Below the pieces are notes generated by a model that ran no database searches, was not told the DNA's origin, and saw only the letters and a program-made list of their open reading frames with translations. Both the position numbers and the translations under genes were made by a program. Positions 8,780-16,703 of a stretch of DNA of 64,000 nt are shown here, in pieces. Each line of letters starts with the position of its first letter. The first letter of the stretch is position 1. The DNA is from Georgenia soli (lineage in GTDB: Bacteria; Actinomycetota; Actinomycetes; Actinomycetales; Actinomycetaceae): NCBI RefSeq assembly GCF_002563695.1, contig NZ_PDJI01000004.1, positions 2,356,001 through 2,420,000 of the forward strand. The letters are read 5' to 3'.

Positions 8780-9256
8780 ATGCTTCGCAGCATGGCCGAA
8801 CTGGAGGAACCGACCGCGCGGGATCGTTGGGTGGTGGCGCGCAAGCGACGGTTCTACCTGGTGGCAGCGCTTCTATTTGTCGTCGGTGTGGCTGCGGTGG
8901 CGTGGTCGGTGCTGTCCGGCAATGGTGTGGGAGTCCTCATCTTCGTGATCCTGCTGGTGCCCGCCGTGATGCTCGTCCTGGTGGCTTTCATGACCGAGCG
9001 TTACGTGAACGACCTAGACACCGGCCGCGAAGGAGCAGCTACGCGTCGGACTTACACGTTGAGCTTGATGTCCTCGCTGGCGATGGCCGTGGCCAGCGTG
9101 ATCTCGCTTGCCGGCAACGGGTCGGGGGGCCGGTACGCACCGATCTGGTGGGTCATTCTGGTCGTCAGCGGGACGCTCGGGACCATCGCCATCGTGCAAC
9201 TGTTTGTTCGTCGTCCTGGGGCTCGCCGGAGGCGCGACCGCGAGGAAGAAGCGTGA
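8780..9256 (+). CDS. membrane protein, unknown function
   Basis: Up to 158 residues; ATG 8792 (MAELEEP) is an alternative start. After a charged N-terminus come four hydrophobic helices (about residues 26-46, 52-70, 94-111 and 121-141) and a strongly basic/acidic tail (RRRRDREEEA). No family recognised. Confidence 0.5.
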   Translation: MLRSMAELEEPTARDRWVVARKRRFYLVAALLFVVGVAAVAWSVLSGNGVGVLIFVILLVPAVMLVLVAFMTERYVNDLDTGREGAATRRTYTLSLMSSLAMAVASVISLAGNGSGGRYAPIWWVILVVSGTLGTIAIVQLFVRRPGARRRRDREEEA

Positions 9257-9361
9257 CCGGCCACGCGCTTCGATACTTCGTCGAACGTTCGGACACGAAC
9301 ACCCGCTATTCGCCTGACGGCCTGTCCCCGAACGACCTCTGAGCGTTCTTGCGGGTTCCGG

Positions 9362-9407
9362 CTAGCCGGGCACCAACGAGGGTACTAGCCGGGCACCAAC
9401 GAGGGTA
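9362..9407. repeat. perfect 23-bp tandem duplication
   Basis: Two identical 23-base copies, 9362-9384 and 9385-9407, each beginning CTAGCCGGGCACC. They lie 43 bases before the GTG of the next gene, in its likely promoter region. Confidence 0.85.
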
Positions 9408-9449
9408 GAAGCGCGCAACTTCCCCAGGCGGGGCCGGTAACTTGCCGGC

Positions 9450-9872
9450 GTGAGTAAGGGTGACGCTTTGACTGAGCACGTCGGCGAGCCGTCGGGCCGG
9501 CGCCGGCTCACCGACAGCGAGGCCAGCGAGTTGGCCACGGCCTACGTCGCGGACGTGCGCACTGGCAGAATTCACCCTCCCGAATGGGGTGCCCGGGACA
9601 CCCGGGAAGAGGTGGAGAACTACATTGCCCACGGCCCCGACCCACTGCGCCTGCTTGACGCGATCCTTCAGCAGGAGATCGGCGACGATGAGGTCACCGA
9701 GGACGTCGGTCTTGGGTTGCTCGTCGGCCTGATCCCCGACCGTCGAGATCTCTGGAAGGAACTTGACGAGCGCTGCCGGCGGGATCCGCGATGGGCGCGG
9801 CGGCCCGGTACGCGTTCACCGACGAATACACCGCTGCCCGGCTCCCTCCCGACCTGGCCTCGATGGTCATGA
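9450..9872 (+). CDS. hypothetical protein, 3' end probably frameshifted
   Basis: 140 residues from GTG 9450. The first ~110 residues read as a normal acidic helical protein (LTDSEASELATAYVADVR, EEVENYIAHG, EIGDDEVTEDVGLGLLVGL). After RRDPRWA near 9800 the composition turns to Arg/Pro/Thr noise. The -1 frame (from 9791) continues naturally with ARYAFTDEYTAARLPPDLAS and runs to 9973. A one-base deletion around 9795-9805 would explain this. The function is unknown. Confidence 0.5.
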   Translation: MSKGDALTEHVGEPSGRRRLTDSEASELATAYVADVRTGRIHPPEWGARDTREEVENYIAHGPDPLRLLDAILQQEIGDDEVTEDVGLGLLVGLIPDRRDLWKELDERCRRDPRWARRPGTRSPTNTPLPGSLPTWPRWS

Positions 9873-9973
9873 CTTATGACCCTGACTTCAAACGGCCCCT
9901 GCCCAGTAAGGAGCGCAGCCGACACAAGCGGCGGCCCTCAAAACGGCAGGACCGTCACGGCCGTCAACGCTAA
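9791..9973 (+). pseudogene. displaced 3' part of the preceding hypothetical gene
   Basis: This frame supplies about 60 codons with good coding composition that fit as the C-terminal continuation of the gene starting at 9450. It lacks its own ribosome site. It is either a frameshift product or the result of a sequencing error. Its end overlaps the 3' end of the minus-strand recombinase. Confidence 0.4.
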
Positions 9974-10636
9974 CCCCGGCTTATCGCAGTGAAGGTCAGG
10001 AACCCGGACCTGTCCCTTGCCGGGGCTCAGATCCATGAGCCGGCGGCCGGCGTCGCGGAGCTCGCCGGTGGGGGAGACGTAGCGATAGAGAGTCTGGCGG
10101 GTGACGCCGAGCTCTTTGCACAGTTCGCCGACGTTGGTGTCGGGCTGTCCCATGGACGCCCGGGCGAGGCGGAGCTTGGCGGGGGTCATCTTGTTGGGGC
10201 GTCCGCCCGTGCGGCCGCGGGCGCGGGCCGCGGCGAGTCCGGCGATGGTGCGTTCGGAGATGAGTTCCCGTTCGAACTCGGCAAGGGCGGCGAAGATGCC
10301 GAAGACGAGCTTGCCGGAGGCGGTGGTGGTGTCGATGGCCGCGCCTTGGCCGGTGAGGACCTTCAGGCCGATGCCGCGGTCGGTCAGGTCGTGGACGACG
10401 TTGACCAGGTGGCGCAGGTTGCGGCCGAGCCGGTCGAGCTTCCACACCACGAGGGTGTCACCGGGCCGCAGCGCCTTCAGGCACGCGGCGAGGTGGGGAC
10501 GGTTGTCCGTCTTGCCGGAGGCCTTGTCCTCGTACAGGGCGCCGGGGTTGACGCCGGCGACGAGGAGGGCGTCGCGCTGCAGGTCGGTGGTCTGGGACCC
10601 GTCGGCCTTGGAGACCCGCATGTAGCCGACCAGCAC
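9938..10636 (-). CDS. serine recombinase (resolvase/invertase family)
   Basis: 232 residues from GTG 10636; AAGGGAG lies about 7 bases upstream, which favours this start over the frame's extension to 10717. The catalytic domain begins VGYMRVSKADGS, with the nucleophile serine in RVS. It continues through the arginine-rich KLDRLGRNLRHL and the E-helix (AALAEFERELISERT). The C-terminal helix-turn-helix is NVGELCKELGVTRQTLYRYV. It is about 40 residues longer than the classic Tn3/Gin size because of a C-terminal tail. It acts on DNA by site-specific cleavage with a 5' phosphoserine link. It is divergent from a second recombinase across a repeat-rich region. Confidence 0.92.
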   Translation of the reverse strand: MLVGYMRVSKADGSQTTDLQRDALLVAGVNPGALYEDKASGKTDNRPHLAACLKALRPGDTLVVWKLDRLGRNLRHLVNVVHDLTDRGIGLKVLTGQGAAIDTTTASGKLVFGIFAALAEFERELISERTIAGLAAARARGRTGGRPNKMTPAKLRLARASMGQPDTNVGELCKELGVTRQTLYRYVSPTGELRDAGRRLMDLSPGKGQVRVPDLHCDKPGLALTAVTVLPF

Positions 10637-10650
10637 CGAGACACTCCCTT

Positions 10651-10772
10651 TGTCACTTAAACGACCGATTGCGTGACAAAAGCGGGGCTTCGACGTAGTC
10701 GACGATGACTGTGTCACTTAACCCGTCACTTAATCTATGTCACCAAAACGGTCCCCGGCCGCTTAAGTGACA
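10651..10772. repeat. cluster of TGTCACTTAA-type repeats, candidate recombination or operator site
   Basis: Direct copies lie at 10651-10660 (TGTCACTTAA), 10712-10721 (TGTCACTTAA) and 10725-10733 (GTCACTTAA), with a partial copy at 10738-10744 (TGTCACC). An inverted copy, TTAAGTGACA, lies at 10763-10772. The cluster sits directly upstream of the minus-strand recombinase. This layout resembles a resolvase res region, in which several subsites lie next to the gene. The assignment is inference. Confidence 0.6.
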
Positions 10773-10888
10773 GACGGGCCGGGCTTGGTGGGCCAGCAGC
10801 CGGTTGATCCCCCTCCACCGCTCTGCGAAATGGATTGGAGGCCCTCATTTCGACGTCCGCGGCGGGTTGTTCCTGAGACGCTCGTGCA

Positions 10889-11455
10889 GTGACGGAATCG
10901 CTCATTGGGCTCGCCCGTGTGTCGACAAATTTCCAAGACCTTCAGCTGCAGCGCGACGCCCTTGAGGCGGCCGGTTGTGTCCGGATCTTCGAGGAGAAGG
11001 TCAGCAGCCGGTCGAGCAGGCGCCCGGGCCTGGAGCAGGCGCTGGACTTTCTTCGCGACGGTAGGGACACCCTCGTCGTCTGGAAGCTCGACCGTCTCGG
11101 CCGGTCGACCAGAGATATCCTCACCATCGCGGACAACCTCAACGATCGTGGGATCGGCCTACGCGTGCTGAGCGGCGCGCTCGTCGGCACCTACACACCG
11201 ACGGGGGAGGGGAAGTTCTTCTTCACCGTCATGGCTGCCTTTGCGGAGCTCGAGCGCGACATCAACCGCGAACGCACGATGGCCGGCCTAGCGGCCGCGC
11301 GGGCGCAGGGGCGAGTCGGCGGTCGGCCTTCGGTGATGGACACCGAAAAGACTGCCGCCGCCAGGGCTCGGCGCGCCGCCGGGGAGACACCCACCCAGAT
11401 CGCCAAGGCTCTTGGCGTCTCGCGGGCGACCGTCTACCGGCACCTCGCAGACTGA
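10889..11455 (+). CDS. serine recombinase (resolvase/invertase family)
   Basis: 188 residues from GTG 10889, the classic size of the Tn3-resolvase/Gin group. It carries LIGLARVSTNFQDLQLQRDAL with the catalytic Ser in ARVS, VVWKLDRLGRSTRDIL, AELERDINRERTMAGL and the HTH TPTQIAKALGVSRATVYRHL at the C-terminus. It is clearly a distant relative of the divergent recombinase rather than a recent duplicate: similar motifs, different flanking residues. Its last 22 bases overlap the 3' end of the GT9 gene on the other strand. No ribosome site is obvious. Confidence 0.9.
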   Translation: MTESLIGLARVSTNFQDLQLQRDALEAAGCVRIFEEKVSSRSSRRPGLEQALDFLRDGRDTLVVWKLDRLGRSTRDILTIADNLNDRGIGLRVLSGALVGTYTPTGEGKFFFTVMAAFAELERDINRERTMAGLAAARAQGRVGGRPSVMDTEKTAAARARRAAGETPTQIAKALGVSRATVYRHLAD

Positions 11456-12540
11456 GGCGGGCTCTCCGGGGCACCTGTCGTGGCAAGGAGGTGATGTGCG
11501 GACCGGACCACCTCCTCCACGTCGATAGCCTCGAGAGCGGGATCGACGGTGTCCGCATGCGGGTCGCCTGGTCCGGTGCCGTGCCACAGGACGGCGTGCA
11601 GGTGCGGGTCGATAGCGGGACCCCACCATGCCGGCGGAGTCGGCCCGAACAGCAGCACCGACGGGGTGGCGAACGCGGTCGCGAGGTGGGCGACGCCGGT
11701 GTCCCCGCACACCAGCAGCCGCGCGCCTGCCACAACCTCCGCTAGTCCGCTAAGGTCGAGGGTCCCGGCGACCGAGCGCACGCCCGGGCCCGCGTCAGCG
11801 GCGATCTGCTCGCACAACGGCACCTCGTCCCCGGAACCGGTCACCACGACCTCGTGGCGTGTCGCAGCGAGCTCGCCTGCCACCGCGGTCCACCGCTCGG
11901 CCGACCATCTCCTCGCATTCGACGCCGCCCCGGGGTGCACCACCACCGGCGCGGCCGTGTCCTCCCTCCGTGCCGGACCGCCGTGCGGGGCGCGAGGTGT
12001 GTGCGCCGCGGAGGCTCCCACTCGGACGCGCCCGCCCGACGCGTCCGGCACAGGGATGCGCAGATCCTCCGGCGAGCAGTCCCCGCCCGCCGACCGGACG
12101 AGTCGGCACCAGCGGTCGACCTCATGCTCGTCCGGCCGCCACTCGGGCCCGGCATGACTGGCCTTGGCGCAACCGAACGCCACCAGCTCGTCGGGGTGCG
12201 TCGAGGCCAGCAGCCGGTGACTCTGGGGCCCACGGCCGTGGAGGTTCACCGCGACGTGCCCGGTGCCGTCGTACGCGAGCGGCTGGTCGAGGCCCGACGT
12301 CGGAAGCACGTCGTCGACGATGCCGTGGTCACGCAGCCACGACCCGACGCCCGCCGGTGCCGCCAGGACGAGCCTCCGGGCGGGAAAGGCACGACGCACC
12401 CCGCGCAGCGCGGCCACCCCGGCGAAGGCGTCGCCGAGCCCCAGGGCGCGCAGCACCAGGACATCGCCGTCGCCGCCGTTGTCGGCGCCGCGGCCCGTCC
12501 CGGAGACGGGGCCGAACGGCGGCCCCACCCCGCGACTCAC
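11434..12540 (-). CDS. GT9-family glycosyltransferase (heptosyltransferase-like), last gene of heptose operon
   Basis: 368 residues from GTG 12540, whose GTGA overlaps the SDR stop. The N-terminal Rossmann half begins VLVLRALGLGDAFAGV, the GT9 motif in which the acceptor-side glycine/aspartate loop lies. The C-terminal half has VVHPGAASNARRWSAERW (nucleotide-sugar phosphate contacts), VVVTGSGDEVPL and the family's strongest signature, LVCGDTGVAHLATAFATPSVLLFG. GT9 enzymes usually move heptose from an ADP-heptose donor, which fits the GmhA/HldE genes upstream. The acceptor is unknown. A short unrelated N-terminal extension (~22 residues) precedes the domain. Confidence 0.88.
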   Translation of the reverse strand: MSRGVGPPFGPVSGTGRGADNGGDGDVLVLRALGLGDAFAGVAALRGVRRAFPARRLVLAAPAGVGSWLRDHGIVDDVLPTSGLDQPLAYDGTGHVAVNLHGRGPQSHRLLASTHPDELVAFGCAKASHAGPEWRPDEHEVDRWCRLVRSAGGDCSPEDLRIPVPDASGGRVRVGASAAHTPRAPHGGPARREDTAAPVVVHPGAASNARRWSAERWTAVAGELAATRHEVVVTGSGDEVPLCEQIAADAGPGVRSVAGTLDLSGLAEVVAGARLLVCGDTGVAHLATAFATPSVLLFGPTPPAWWGPAIDPHLHAVLWHGTGPGDPHADTVDPALEAIDVEEVVRSAHHLLATTGAPESPPQSARCR

Positions 12541-13253
12541 GGCCAGGACGGCTCCCCGGACGCCATGACGAGCATCTCCCGGATCTCGCTGCCGACCGGC
12601 TGCCGCAGCGCCGTCAGCACGGCCGCCGCCGTGTTCGCCGGGTCGTTGAGCTCCTGGTCCGGCGCCGGGCGGAACCGCTCGTCCCGGCCGTCGAAGAACG
12701 CCGTCCGCATCCCGCCGGGCACCAGGCAGGTGACGCCGACGCGCCCGGAGTACTCCGCGGCGAGCGCCTGGGAGAACCCACGGATCGCGAACTTCGACGC
12801 GGAGTAGGCGGTGGCGGCGTCGGCCCCGCGCAGCCCGAGGGTGGACGAGACGGTCACGACGGTCCCGCGCACCCGTTCGAGGTGCGGGAGGCACGCCCGC
12901 ACCACGGCGACGGTCCCGAGCAGGTTCACCCGGATGACCTTCTCCCACGCCTCCGGCGAGATCTCCAGGATCGGGCCGCACGCGTCCGTCCCGGCCGCGG
13001 TCACCACGGCCGACGGCGGACCGACCTCGGCGACGAGCCGTTCCACCGCCTCGGCGGCGGCCGCCGAGTCGGCCAGGTCCACCTGGACGTGGGGCACGCC
13101 GTCGGCAGGTACGTCCCGGTCGAGGACCGCGGGGGTTCCGCCGGCCTCGCGGACGGCGTCGACGACGGCGGCACCCAGGCCACCGGCGCCGCCGGTCACG
13201 AAGACGGTGCCGACCTCGCGCGGGGTACGGGACTGCTGCGGGGCAGTGGTCAT
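12537..13253 (-). CDS. classical short-chain dehydrogenase/reductase in heptose operon
   Basis: 238 residues. The nucleotide-binding motif is TGGAGGLGAAV, followed by the NAG-equivalent VVTAAG, the catalytic Ser in VTVSSTLG and YSASK (AYSASKFAIRGF). This is the classical SDR fold of 3-oxoacyl reductase type, not the extended SDR of HldD-type heptose epimerases. It may oxidise or reduce a heptose intermediate or product; that is inference from context. It overlaps HldE upstream (ATGA, 13250-13253) and GT9 downstream (GTGA, 12537-12540). Confidence 0.87.
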   Translation of the reverse strand: MTTAPQQSRTPREVGTVFVTGGAGGLGAAVVDAVREAGGTPAVLDRDVPADGVPHVQVDLADSAAAAEAVERLVAEVGPPSAVVTAAGTDACGPILEISPEAWEKVIRVNLLGTVAVVRACLPHLERVRGTVVTVSSTLGLRGADAATAYSASKFAIRGFSQALAAEYSGRVGVTCLVPGGMRTAFFDGRDERFRPAPDQELNDPANTAAAVLTALRQPVGSEIREMLVMASGEPSWP

Positions 13254-14743
13254 GCAGAACTCCTTGTCGATGATGCCCGGGCAAGGCCCGAGCGCTGGAT
13301 GATCGAGGTGGTGGAACGACCGCCGAGGTAGGGCAGGAGCACGACGCGACCGCCGTGACGGCGCACGACCTCCGCCTCGGGCAGCGGGGTGCCGCCGTAG
13401 TCGCCGCCCTTGGCCCAGACGTCGGGCCGCAGGCGGCCCAGGACCGCACGTGGGTCGTCCTCGTCGAAGACGACGACGGCGTCCACGCAGTCGAGGGCGG
13501 CGAGCACCCGGGCGCGGTCGGGCGCGGGCACGACGGGGCGGCCGGGACCCTTGAGCCGGGTCACCGACGCGTCGGAGTTCATGACGACGACGAGCCGGTC
13601 GCCGAGGCGGCGGGCAGCCTGCAGCGTGGCGACATGGCCGGCGTGGACGATGTCGAAGCAGCCGCCCGTGGCGACCACGGTGCCGTCGGCCCTCAGCCGT
13701 GCGGCGAGCCGGTCGAGCGACGCCGGGTCCTCGGACCAGGGGCGGTACTCGCCCACGTCTGGTCGCCCGGTGCGGGTGGCAGCGCCAGCCGCGCGGCCCT
13801 CGCCGCTCGGGGCAGACTCCCGGGCGCGGAAGCCCTCCGCGCCGCCGGCGGCGACCCAGGCCGACGCGTCGGCGACCGCCCCCTCGACGGCCTCCGGCAC
13901 CAGCGCGCCACGCGCCAGGGCGACGGCGCAGCTCGCGGCGAACTGGTCGCCCGCCCCGCACGGGTCGCCCTCGACGGCCGTGGCCGGGAAGAAGACCGCC
14001 TCGGTGCCGGCGCGGGCCAGGTAGGCGCCCGCCGCTCCGGCGGTCACGCACACCGCACTCGCCGACCACCTGTCGGCGAGGTGGGCGGCGACGACGTCGG
14101 CCGGTGCGTCGGGAGAGACAGGTTCCCCGGCACTGGCTGAGGACGTGCGGCCGTCGCCCGATGCGGCCGACCGGGCCTCGGCGAGGTTCGGCGTGACGAG
14201 CGCGGCTCCGGGCACCGACGGCCCGCCGCGGGGGTGTGGGTCCCACACGAGCCGGCGCGAGCGTGCGGCCGCCGACAGCACCTCGCGCAGCGCGGGGTCG
14301 CGCGTGACGCCGGCACCGTAGTCAGAGACGAGGACGACGTCGGCGTCGGCCAGGACCTCTCCGACGGCGGAGGACGGCTCGCCCGGGGTGCCGGGTCCGC
14401 CGTCGTCCACGCGGACGAGGGACTGGCCCCCGCTGCGCACCCGCGTCTTCGTCCGGGTCCCGCCCTCGTGCGGCAGGGGGACGAGCGTGACGGCGCGGCG
14501 CAGGTGGGCGGCGAGACGCTCGCCCGGGGCGTCGTCGGCGACCGGGGCGACCAGGGTCACCCGGGCCCCGCCCGCCGCGCACAGCAGCGCCGCGAGGCCG
14601 GCCCCGCCGGGGCTCTCACGCACACCGCTGACGTCGACCACCGGCACGGGGGCGTCGGGGCTGAGCCGTTCCACCCGGCCGTCGACGTCGCGGTCCAGCA
14701 CGACGTCGCCCACGACGACCACGTGGGGCGCCCGGCGCGTCAC
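13250..14743 (-). CDS. hldE: bifunctional heptose 7-phosphate kinase / heptose 1-phosphate adenylyltransferase
   Basis: 497 residues. The N-terminal PfkB-type kinase (about 1-300) has the substrate loop SPGGAGLAALL, DPHPRGG and the catalytic DPCGAGDQF (Asp266). The C-terminal nucleotidyltransferase (about 350-480) has GGCFDIVHAGHVATL (HxGH-type motif, His367/His370), MNSDASVTRLKGPGRPVVP and VWAKGGDY. In known systems the kinase phosphorylates heptose 7-phosphate at C1 and, after GmhB removes the 7-phosphate, the second domain attaches AMP to give ADP-heptose. A ~50-residue Ser/Gly-rich linker joins the domains. GTG start; the GTGA overlap with GmhA supports it. Confidence 0.93.
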   Translation of the reverse strand: MTRRAPHVVVVGDVVLDRDVDGRVERLSPDAPVPVVDVSGVRESPGGAGLAALLCAAGGARVTLVAPVADDAPGERLAAHLRRAVTLVPLPHEGGTRTKTRVRSGGQSLVRVDDGGPGTPGEPSSAVGEVLADADVVLVSDYGAGVTRDPALREVLSAAARSRRLVWDPHPRGGPSVPGAALVTPNLAEARSAASGDGRTSSASAGEPVSPDAPADVVAAHLADRWSASAVCVTAGAAGAYLARAGTEAVFFPATAVEGDPCGAGDQFAASCAVALARGALVPEAVEGAVADASAWVAAGGAEGFRARESAPSGEGRAAGAATRTGRPDVGEYRPWSEDPASLDRLAARLRADGTVVATGGCFDIVHAGHVATLQAARRLGDRLVVVMNSDASVTRLKGPGRPVVPAPDRARVLAALDCVDAVVVFDEDDPRAVLGRLRPDVWAKGGDYGGTPLPEAEVVRRHGGRVVLLPYLGGRSTTSIIQRSGLARASSTRSSA

Positions 14744-15429
14744 GCGGTCCGCCGTCGGGGGACGGAGGTGCGGAGCGGCACGGCGGCCGTGGCCGCGACG
14801 TCGGGCGACTCAGGGACCGGGGCCTCGCTCAGCATCCGGCGCTCGGCCAGCGCGGTGAGCTCGGAGTCGAGCACCGCGCACAGCGCATGGATCGCCACGA
14901 GGTGCACGGCCTGGACGGCCGCCGTCGACGGCGCCTCGACGCAGAGGGCGGAGTGGCTGAGCTCCGCCAGCGGGTTGGGCGCCGGGCCGGTCATGGCCCA
15001 CACCTCGAGGCCGATCTCCCGGCCGCGCTCCGCGGCCCGCAGGACGTTGGGGCTCTTCCCCGAGGTGGACAACAGGACGAGCACGTCGCCGGGGCGGCCG
15101 TGCCCCTCGACCTGCCGGGCGAACATCTCGTCGACGCCGTAGTCGTTGACCAGCGCCGTGACCGACGAGCTCTCCGCGCACAGCGAGATCGCGGAGAACG
15201 GGCGGCGCTCCTCGAGGAAGCGGCCGACCAGCTCGGAGGTGAGGTGCTGGGCCTCCGCGGCGCTGCCGCCGTTGCCGGCGGCGAGCAGCCGGCCGCCGTC
15301 CGTGAGGCGCTCCGCGAGCGTGCGGCCCCACAGCGCGACGGTGCCGGAGCTGCACCGCAGCGAGGTGAGGGCGTCCGCGAGCTCGCGCTCGTGCGCGTCG
15401 ATCCAGTCGAGAGCGTTCAGTGCGGTCAT
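14740..15429 (-). CDS. gmhA: sedoheptulose 7-phosphate isomerase (GmhA-like SIS protein)
   Basis: 229 residues, near the usual size. It is a single SIS domain with GNGGSAAEAQHLTSELVGRF (residues 52-71) and STSGKSPNVL (from residue 121), both diagnostic of GmhA/DiaA proteins. GmhA converts sedoheptulose 7-phosphate to D-glycero-D-manno-heptose 7-phosphate, the first step of the pathway. DiaA is the alternative family member, but the neighbours HldE and a GmhB-like domain favour GmhA. The C-terminus carries a ~25-residue extension rich in Pro/Arg. It overlaps GT4 upstream (ATGA) and HldE downstream (GTGA). Confidence 0.9.
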   Translation of the reverse strand: MTALNALDWIDAHERELADALTSLRCSSGTVALWGRTLAERLTDGGRLLAAGNGGSAAEAQHLTSELVGRFLEERRPFSAISLCAESSSVTALVNDYGVDEMFARQVEGHGRPGDVLVLLSTSGKSPNVLRAAERGREIGLEVWAMTGPAPNPLAELSHSALCVEAPSTAAVQAVHLVAIHALCAVLDSELTALAERRMLSEAPVPESPDVAATAAVPLRTSVPRRRTA

Positions 15430-16703
15430 GCCGATGCCTCCTTCAGTGCGGGGTACATCGCGGGGTACGCGGCGGCCTCGTAGGCGGCGAGCGTCCCGGC
15501 CGCGACCGTGGTCCAGGAGAAGAGGTCCACCGCCCGTCGTCGGGCGGCGGTGCCGAACCGGCTGCGCCGCTCCCGGTCCTGCAGCAGCGGGACCAGGGCG
15601 TCGGCGAGTGCGGTGGGGTTCTGGGGAGGGACGAGCACGCCCGTGACGCCGTCGGCCACGGAGTCGAGCAGGCCGCCCACGGCTGCGCCGACGACCGGTC
15701 GCCCGCAGGCCGCCGCCTCGAGCGGGACGATGCCGAACGGCTCGTACCAGGGCGTGGCGACGACGACGTCGGCCTCCCGGATCAGGGCCGGCATGTCGTC
15801 GTGGGGGACCGAGCCGAGGAAGGTCACGCGGTCCGCGACCCCGAGGTCCTCCGCCAGCGCGGTGAGCCGCCGGACCTCGGGATCCGTGTCGATCTCGTGG
15901 CGCGGCGGACCGCCCGCCACGACCAGCTCCGCCGTCGGCACGGCGGGCAGGGCCTCGACGATGGTGGCGACGCCCTTGCGCGGGACGAGGCGGCCGATGG
16001 TGAGCAGACGGTGCGGGAGTCGGCGGGGCCCCGCCGGGCCCGCGGTTCCGCCCGGGTCGGCCGCCCCGGCAGCTCCCGCCGCGGCGTCGTGGGGCGGTCC
16101 GGGCGTGAAGTGCTCGACGTCGACCCCGCACGGCACGACCCGCAGCCGCGAGACGGGGACGCCGAGGCGGCGCAGCTCGCCGAACTCGTCGCTGCACGTG
16201 GCGACGACGAGGTCCACCGAGCGGCCGATGGTGCGCTCGTCGCGGATCCGGGTGGGCGGCGAGGTGTCCGCGGCGCCCTGGTAGCGGCGCTTGACGGAGC
16301 CGAGCGCGTGGTACGTGTGCACCACGGGGACGCGGACGGTGCGCGTGGCCTCGAGCACGGCGAGGCCTGACATCCAGAAGTGCGAGTGCACGACGTCCGG
16401 CGCGCCCTCCTCCGACCACCGCCGCGCGAGCCACCGACCGAAGGCGGGCATGAACGGCGGCAGCTCGTCCTTCGGCAGCGGCTCCGGCGGTCCCGCCGGC
16501 ACATGGATGACGTCGACCCCGTCATGCATCGTGACGCGTTCGGGCAGGTCGACCCGGTCCCGCCGCGTGTACACCTCGACGACGTGGCCCTCCTCGGCGA
16601 GGGCGGTCGCCAGCGCGGCGACATGGACGTTCTGCCCTCCGGCGTCGACCCCGCCCAGGGCGGCGAGCGGGCTGGCGTGCTCCGAGACCATCGCGATCCT
16701 CAT
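15426..16703 (-). CDS. GT4-family glycosyltransferase
   Basis: 425 residues from ATG 16703. It is a GT-B enzyme with an N-terminal loop GGVDAGGQNVHVAALATAL, as in MshA and sucrose-phosphate-synthase-like members. The centre has HSHFWMSG and VVPCGVDVEHF. The C-terminal half has LLTIGRLVPRKGV and the E-x7-E motif EPFGIVPLEAAACGRPVV. It is probably cytoplasmic or membrane-associated. The donor is unknown; GT4 enzymes use many NDP-sugars with retention. It carries a Gly/Ala-rich insert near residue 205. Confidence 0.9.
   Translation of the reverse strand: MRIAMVSEHASPLAALGGVDAGGQNVHVAALATALAEEGHVVEVYTRRDRVDLPERVTMHDGVDVIHVPAGPPEPLPKDELPPFMPAFGRWLARRWSEEGAPDVVHSHFWMSGLAVLEATRTVRVPVVHTYHALGSVKRRYQGAADTSPPTRIRDERTIGRSVDLVVATCSDEFGELRRLGVPVSRLRVVPCGVDVEHFTPGPPHDAAAGAAGAADPGGTAGPAGPRRLPHRLLTIGRLVPRKGVATIVEALPAVPTAELVVAGGPPRHEIDTDPEVRRLTALAEDLGVADRVTFLGSVPHDDMPALIREADVVVATPWYEPFGIVPLEAAACGRPVVGAAVGGLLDSVADGVTGVLVPPQNPTALADALVPLLQDRERRSRFGTAARRRAVDLFSWTTVAAGTLAAYEAAAYPAMYPALKEASA

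Noticed and set aside
9938..11455. Calling the recombinase pair a complete transposon
   Set aside because: No transposase gene and no matching terminal inverted repeats were found on either side.
12540..13449. Upstream extension of the last GT9 gene through the SDR gene
   Set aside because: The GT9 homology starts just after GTG 12540, and the SDR reads properly in another frame there.
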